DNA of 11,148 nt from Candidatus Dojkabacteria bacterium. Lineage in GTDB: Bacteria; Patescibacteriota; Dojkabacteria; SC72; T1SED10-24. A program made the translations under genes and the position numbers. Where the stretch lies: NCBI GenBank assembly GCA_003560355.1, contig PWIP01000067.1, positions 1 through 11,148 of the forward strand, read 5' to 3'. A model generated the notes under the pieces. The model searched no databases and was not told the DNA's origin. It worked only from the letters and a program-made list of their open reading frames with translations. Numbering within the stretch: the stretch's first letter is position 1; the number at the start of each line of letters is the position of its first letter. Positions 7,713 through 11,148 of the stretch are shown one piece after another.

Positions 7713-7742
7713 GAAAAGGAGGGGTTAAATCCCCTCCTCTTC
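7713..7742 (+). terminator. GC-rich terminator-like hairpin between tuf and rpsJ
   Basis: AGGAGGGG (7717-7724) pairs perfectly with CCCCTCCT (7731-7738) around a TTAAAT loop. After one mismatch, GAA (7713-7715) pairs with TTC (7740-7742). It is by far the most GC-rich structure in the spacers. The following tract is only moderately T-rich (CTTCTTA), so it may be a partial terminator or attenuator that lowers S10-cluster expression relative to tuf; on the minus strand it is followed by TTTT. The 5' arm includes AAGGAGG, a perfect Shine-Dalgarno string, too far (about 50 nt) from rpsJ to serve it. Confidence 0.7.
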
Positions 7743-7772
7743 TTAGGTTTAATTTTAGCTCTTTATTTTAAA

Positions 7773-8084
7773 ATGGTTAAGCAAATAGCGAGAATTCGGG
7801 TGAAGCTACAAGGCTATGATTCATCTGTTGTGGATCGCTCTGCGAAGAGTATCGTCGAAACAGCGATTGGAACAGGTGCAAGGGTTGTTGGACCTATACC
7901 TCTTCCTACAAAGAAGAGAAGATTTACTGTAAATAGGTCTCCTCATGTATACAAAAGTTCCATGGAACATTTTGAGATTAAAACACATAAGAGAGTTATA
8001 GATATATTAGATCCAACTAATAAAACTATAGATTCTTTACAACATCTTGAGATGCCCAGTGGTATAGAGATTGAGATTCAATAA
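7773..8084 (+). CDS. rpsJ: 30S ribosomal protein S10
   Basis: S10 (uS10) is a protein of the 30S head that, in many bacteria, also pairs with NusB in antitermination. The 103-aa product has normal length and carries the family signatures [20 protein letters not shown], then [11 protein letters not shown], then [12 protein letters not shown]. It is the first gene of the S10 cluster, 66 bp after tuf and just after the GC-rich hairpin. No Shine-Dalgarno precedes the ATG (TATTTTAAAATGG), a context very like that of tuf. No clear promoter lies between the hairpin and the start, so expression probably depends on read-through from tuf or on a promoter not visible here. Confidence 0.97.
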   Translation: MVKQIARIRVKLQGYDSSVVDRSAKSIVETAIGTGARVVGPIPLPTKKRRFTVNRSPHVYKSSMEHFEIKTHKRVIDILDPTNKTIDSLQHLEMPSGIEIEIQ

Positions 8085-8101
8085 AATTCTGCCAGAATTT
8101 T
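8083..8101 (+). other. Hairpin at the rpsJ stop codon
   Basis: AAAATTCT (8083-8090) pairs exactly with AGAATTTT (8094-8101) around a GCC loop, beginning inside the rpsJ TAA. It resembles the hairpin at the end of fusA. It is AT-rich with only a TTTT as part of the stem, so termination would be weak; an mRNA-stability or processing role is equally possible. Confidence 0.45.
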
Positions 8102-8130
8102 GAAATAATTAATAATATTTATATATATAA

Positions 8131-8733
8131 ATGAAGGTAATACTTGGCAAAAAAAAAGGTATGACAAGAGTTCTACAGGAAGGTAAATCTATACCTGTAA
8201 CCATTGTGGATGTAGAAGGTTGTGTGGTTTCTTTTAAAGATGGAAATTCTGTTGAACTTGGTTTGGAAAAAAGTCGTGGTAATAAAGCTAGCTTAGGTAA
8301 ATATAAAGCACTTGGTTTTGTCCCTAGGTATTCAAGAAATTTTAAAGATGAAAAAAATTCTTTGAAAGTTGGGGATAAAATTGAAGGTTCTGTTTTTAAT
8401 CCAGGCGATATTGTGAGCATAAAAGCAAAGTCCAAAGGTAAAGGATTTGCTGGAGTTGTCAAAAGATATGGCTTTGCTGGAGGGCCTAAAACGCATGGAC
8501 AATCAGATAGATTGAGAGCTCCAGGCTCAATTGGTGCTGGTACAACACCGGGAAGAGTTCTTAAAGGTAAAAAAATGCCAGGTAGAATGGGAAGTGATAA
8601 TTTAACTTTGAAAAACAAGAAAATTGTAGATGTAGTTGAAAACTATCTTTTGGTCTCTGGTCCTGTACCAGGAAATAATGGAGATCCTGTTTTAATTTAT
8701 GGTGAAAGCAGTGATGCAAAGCAAGATAATTAG
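8131..8733 (+). CDS. rplC: 50S ribosomal protein L3
   Basis: L3 (uL3) is an early 50S assembly protein whose extended loop reaches toward the peptidyl transferase centre. 200 aa, normal for bacteria. Visible signatures are LGKKKGMTRV at the N-terminus, the central GKGFAGVVKRYGF, then GPKTHGQSDRLRAPGSIG and the loop TPGRVLKGKKMPGRMG. It follows rpsJ after 46 bp of very AT-rich DNA ending in a TATATATATA run, with no Shine-Dalgarno. It ends in TAG, the only non-TAA stop in the window, and its last codons overlap the start of rplD. Confidence 0.97.
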   Translation: MKVILGKKKGMTRVLQEGKSIPVTIVDVEGCVVSFKDGNSVELGLEKSRGNKASLGKYKALGFVPRYSRNFKDEKNSLKVGDKIEGSVFNPGDIVSIKAKSKGKGFAGVVKRYGFAGGPKTHGQSDRLRAPGSIGAGTTPGRVLKGKKMPGRMGSDNLTLKNKKIVDVVENYLLVSGPVPGNNGDPVLIYGESSDAKQDN

Positions 8734-9334
8734 TCAAAAAGGAAAAGCAACGGAAAAGAAATTAACTTTGGACAAAGAAGTCTGGGGTTTACCAGAAAAT
8801 ATTGATTTGGTAACCCAAGTTCTTTATGTTTACAACAGCAACAAGCGCAGAGGCACTGCACATGCAAAAACAAGAGCACAGGTTGCTGGTGGAGGAAGGA
8901 AACCATGGAGGCAAAAAGGTACAGGAAGAGCTAGAGCCGGTTCAATAAGGTCGCCTTTGTGGGTAAAGGGAGGAGTTACATTTGTACCTAGTGATAGAAA
9001 TTGGAAGAAAAAGGTCAATGAAAAAATGAAGAAAAAAGCTACAGCAACAGCCCTGTCGTCTAAACTAAGAGAAGAGAAAATAAAATTTGTTAAGTTTAAT
9101 ACTAAAGATGAGCTAAAAGCATTAAGAGAAGATATAGTTAAATTATCCGAAGGAGTTAAAACATTAGTTGTATCTGAAGATGAAAAAGTTTTGAAATCTG
9201 TTAGAAATATAAAAAAACTTAAAACAACAAATCCAAAAATATTGAATATTTTTAATACTTTAGACAACAAGCAAATAATTATGGATGCAGATAGTGTGGA
9301 AATAATTGAAAAAAGATTAAAAAATGAAAAATAA
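8714..9334 (+). CDS. rplD: 50S ribosomal protein L4
   Basis: L4 (uL4) binds 23S rRNA domain I and sends a loop into the peptide exit tunnel; in E. coli it also represses the S10 operon. 206 aa from the ATG at 8714. In-frame ATG 8699 and GTG 8702 are possible but would lengthen the overlap with rplC, and the protein aligned from 8714 (MQSKIISQKG) has a normal N-terminus. The tunnel loop is well conserved: GGGRKPWRQKGTGRARAGS then SPLWVKGGVTF. The overlap with rplC is 20 bp, suggesting translational coupling. GGTG at 8701-8704, 9 nt upstream, is one of the few Shine-Dalgarno-like matches in the window. The downstream half is Lys-rich and less conserved, as is usual. Confidence 0.95.
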   Translation: MQSKIISQKGKATEKKLTLDKEVWGLPENIDLVTQVLYVYNSNKRRGTAHAKTRAQVAGGGRKPWRQKGTGRARAGSIRSPLWVKGGVTFVPSDRNWKKKVNEKMKKKATATALSSKLREEKIKFVKFNTKDELKALREDIVKLSEGVKTLVVSEDEKVLKSVRNIKKLKTTNPKILNIFNTLDNKQIIMDADSVEIIEKRLKNEK

Positions 9335-9614
9335 CTTTGATATACAACCACATATTACAGAGAAGAGTTTTGAAATGGCGAATGCCCTAAACAAATACGT
9401 ATTTATAACTAATGAAAAGATAAACAAAATAGAATTAAAAAAACACATAGAAAGAGAATACAGGGTTAAGGTTGAAAATATAGCAAGTCTTACGAAACCA
9501 GGTAAAAAACATATAGATTGGAAAACGAACAGAAAGTTTAGAAAATCAGATAAAAAGAAATACATTGTTCAATTGAAAAAAGGAGATAAAATAGAGGAAT
9601 TTTTAAATAAATAA
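9324..9614 (+). CDS. rplW: 50S ribosomal protein L23
   Basis: L23 (uL23) sits at the tunnel exit and is the docking site for trigger factor and SRP. 96 aa, normal. It carries the N-terminal PHITEKSFEMA signature, the segment NKYVFITNEKINKIELKKHI and the internal loop around KPGKKHIDWKTNRKFRKSDKKK, then KKYIVQLKKGDKI. The start overlaps the end of rplD by 11 bp; no Shine-Dalgarno is seen, so coupled translation from rplD is likely. Confidence 0.96.
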   Translation: MKNNFDIQPHITEKSFEMANALNKYVFITNEKINKIELKKHIEREYRVKVENIASLTKPGKKHIDWKTNRKFRKSDKKKYIVQLKKGDKIEEFLNK

Positions 9615-9616
9615 TT

Positions 9617-10465
9617 ATGGCAATAAAGACATTTAAACCTACAACACCAACAAGAAGAGGGACAAAATTGGAAGATCGTTCTAATCTTAAAAAGGACGCT
9701 GGACCAAGAAATCTTACTGTTGCTAAAAGGCAAAAGTCAGGGAGGAACAATCAAGGGAGAATAACAGTAAGGCACAGAGGAGGAGGAGTAAAAAGAAGAA
9801 TCAGGATTGTTGATTTTAAACGAGACAAGCATGGAGTTCCAGCAAAAGTATTGGACTTTTACTTTGATCCTAATAGATCAGCTAATTTAGCACTTTTACA
9901 GTATGCAGATGGTGAAAAAAGATATATAATCGCTCCCAAAGGTTTAAAAAAAGGCAAGACAATTGTATCAGATGAAAAGGTAGAACTTACTCCTGGTAAT
10001 GCTATGCACATAGGTAATATACCGGCAGGAGTTGAAGTTCACTGTGTTGAAAATACTCCTGGGAAAGGTGCAGTGTATGGCCGTTCAGCTGGTGAAGCAA
10101 TTATTGTCCAAGGTAGAGATGCGACAGGCAAGTATGTTCAAATAAAAATGCCATCTGGTGAAATTCGATTGGTTAATGCTAAGAGTATGGCTACAATTGG
10201 TCAAATAGGAAATGAGGAAAAAATGAATGTAAAAATTGGTAAAGCAGGTAGAAAGAGATTATTAGGTTGGAGACCAACTGTTAGAGGTAAAGCCATGCAT
10301 CCAGCACAACATCCTCATGGAGGTGGTGAAGGACAGGGTTCAATAGGTAAAGCGAAAGACATTTGGGGACACAAATTGCATACCAGAACAAGAAGAAATA
10401 AAAGAACAGAGCAATATATAATAAAGCGAAGAAGGTCAAAAACAAGACCATTCGCAAAGAAATAA
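9617..10465 (+). CDS. rplB: 50S ribosomal protein L2
   Basis: L2 (uL2) bridges subunits and supports the peptidyl transferase centre. 282 aa, normal. Visible signatures: KTFKPTTPTRRG at the N-terminus, GRITVRHRGGG, RRIRIVDFKRDK, IPAGVEVHCVE, PGKGAVYGRSAG, then RPTVRGKAM and HPHGGGEG near residue 232-239, and the basic tail RRNKRTEQYIIKRRR. One deviation: the residues before HPHGGGEG are HPAQ where most bacteria have NPVD or similar, so the usual Asp before the conserved His232 is Gln231. It starts 2 bp after the rplW stop. A GAGG string lies about 19 nt upstream, too distant for a normal ribosome-binding site. Confidence 0.97.
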   Translation: MAIKTFKPTTPTRRGTKLEDRSNLKKDAGPRNLTVAKRQKSGRNNQGRITVRHRGGGVKRRIRIVDFKRDKHGVPAKVLDFYFDPNRSANLALLQYADGEKRYIIAPKGLKKGKTIVSDEKVELTPGNAMHIGNIPAGVEVHCVENTPGKGAVYGRSAGEAIIVQGRDATGKYVQIKMPSGEIRLVNAKSMATIGQIGNEEKMNVKIGKAGRKRLLGWRPTVRGKAMHPAQHPHGGGEGQGSIGKAKDIWGHKLHTRTRRNKRTEQYIIKRRRSKTRPFAKK

Positions 10466-10482
10466 TTTAATAACAAAAAAGA

Positions 10483-10788
10483 ATGTCTAGATCATTAAAG
10501 AAAGGACAATTTGTAGATAAGAAACTAGAGAAAAAGGTTAAAAAAGCAAAAGAATCTGGAGATCGAAAACCAATTAAAACATGGTCAAGATCAAGCGTTA
10601 TTACCCCAGAGATGGTAGGTTTAACATTTGCTGTACACAATGGTAAAAAGCACGAAAATGTTTTAGTTTTAGAAACAATGGTAGGTCATAGACTAGGAGA
10701 ATTTGCTCCTACTAGGATTTTCAAAGGACATGCTAAGAAAGGTAAAATTTCTAAAGTATATGGTGGAACAGGACGATTTGAAGAATAA
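10483..10788 (+). CDS. rpsS: 30S ribosomal protein S19
   Basis: S19 (uS19) is a 30S head protein that binds with S13 near the A site and contacts the 50S. 101 aa. Family signatures: [12 protein letters not shown] at the start, [27 protein letters not shown] and [13 protein letters not shown], then GHAKKGK. It lies 17 bp after rplB; the upstream context is AATAACAAAAAAGA with no Shine-Dalgarno. Nothing odd is seen in the protein. Confidence 0.97.
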   Translation: MSRSLKKGQFVDKKLEKKVKKAKESGDRKPIKTWSRSSVITPEMVGLTFAVHNGKKHENVLVLETMVGHRLGEFAPTRIFKGHAKKGKISKVYGGTGRFEE

Positions 10789-10804
10789 TATTATAAAAAA
10801 CTAA

Positions 10805-11146
10805 ATGGAAAAGAAAGTATACAAATCACAATATAAGAATGCAGCACAGTCTCCACAGAAGTTGAGATTAGTAGCAGATGTTATTAGAGGAAAAAGAGTT
10901 GATATCGCTATTGATTTGCTTACTCTCTTGAATAAAAAAGGAGCTAGTATAGTATTAAAGGCTTTAAAGAGCGCAGCTGCAAATGCAAAAAATTTGGATG
11001 GTATTCAGCCAGAAAAATTGTACATTACAAAAATAAATGTAGACCAGGCAACGACTTTGAAAAGAGTGATTTATGAATCTAGAGCTAATGTTTCAACTTT
11101 GAACAAAAGAAGATCTAATTTAAATATTGAATTATCTGTTAAATAA
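10805..11146 (+). CDS. rplV: 50S ribosomal protein L22 with an altered tunnel-loop tip
   Basis: L22 (uL22) spans the 50S and its long beta-hairpin lines the exit tunnel constriction opposite L4. 113 aa, complete; the stop is 2 bases from the window end. The globular part is typical: QSPQKLRLVADVIRGKRVDIA, then KALKSAAANAKN. In the hairpin the ungapped alignment with E. coli L22 puts LKRVIYESRANVSTLNKRRSN (85-105) against the region whose tip normally reads MPRAKGRADRI. The almost universal P-R-A-x-G-R-A tip is therefore not present as such (YESRANV at 90-96). The gene is 16 bp from rpsS and has no Shine-Dalgarno. Identity is firm; the functional effect of the tip change is unknown. Confidence 0.95.
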   Translation: MEKKVYKSQYKNAAQSPQKLRLVADVIRGKRVDIAIDLLTLLNKKGASIVLKALKSAAANAKNLDGIQPEKLYITKINVDQATTLKRVIYESRANVSTLNKRRSNLNIELSVK

Positions 11147-11148
11147 AA

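Noticed and set aside
8119..8130. TATATATATA run as a promoter for rplC
   Set aside because: It abuts the start codon with no -35 partner at suitable spacing; better read as an unstructured leader.
8109..8618. 169-codon open frame on the minus strand opposite rplC
   Set aside because: It lies wholly over the strongly supported L3 gene and has no recognisable domain; the Pro/Leu-rich composition is what the complement of a Gly/Lys-rich gene gives.
1..11148. CRISPR arrays, tRNA or rRNA genes, transposases or attachment sites
   Set aside because: None seen: no regularly spaced direct repeats, no tRNA-like cloverleaf in the spacers, and all long frames are accounted for by the listed genes.

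Overview
The window is an AT-rich, gene-dense bacterial chromosome segment. The standard code fits: no gene needs an in-frame TGA, and all 12 genes end in TAA (11) or TAG (1). Most start codons are preceded by A/T-rich sequence with no Shine-Dalgarno match. Together with a minimal S10-type ribosomal cluster, a G5/Rpf-type wall enzyme and strongly diverged translation factors, this suggests a reduced-genome lineage such as Patescibacteria/CPR. That placement is an inference; no 16S rRNA is present to settle it.

Layout. Positions 1-1831 hold the 3' part of a UvrD/PcrA-type superfamily 1 DNA helicase, cut by the window edge upstream of motif Ia. It converges on, and overlaps by 4 bp, a minus-strand gene (1828-2700) for a secreted Rpf-like peptidoglycan hydrolase (signal peptide, DUF348-like and G5 domains, Rpf-type catalytic domain). 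A compact divergent promoter region of about 140 bp separates that gene from a TPR lipoprotein (2842-4233). A promoter with an extended -10 then opens the translation block: fusA (EF-G), tuf (EF-Tu), then rpsJ-rplC-rplD-rplW-rplB-rpsS-rplV (S10, L3, L4, L23, L2, S19, L22). The order of the S10 genes is canonical, but rpsL and rpsG, which usually precede fusA, are absent here. Hairpins lie at the ends of fusA, tuf and rpsJ, whereas rplC to rplV are tightly packed or overlapping.

The most striking observation is in the two elongation factors. Both keep an intact P-loop (G1) and DxPGH (G3), so the phosphate and Mg machinery looks sound. Both have lost the guanine-recognition signature. EF-G has NKLN instead of NKxD at G4 and GDS instead of GSA at G5. 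EF-Tu has NTFG instead of NKCD and GDAL instead of GSAL. The same kind of change in two distant paralogues, both sitting in the main translation operon, suggests the elongation cycle here may use a different or relaxed nucleotide (ATP, XTP or another purine triphosphate) instead of GTP alone. The base identity is inference. EF-Tu also has a remodelled, shortened switch I, and L22 has an altered tip on the loop that lines the exit tunnel.

How the genes work together: EF-Tu delivers aminoacyl-tRNA, EF-G translocates, and the S10-cluster proteins build both subunits. The Rpf-like enzyme and the lipoprotein are envelope proteins that share a regulatory region. The helicase is a DNA repair/replication gene not obviously tied to the rest.
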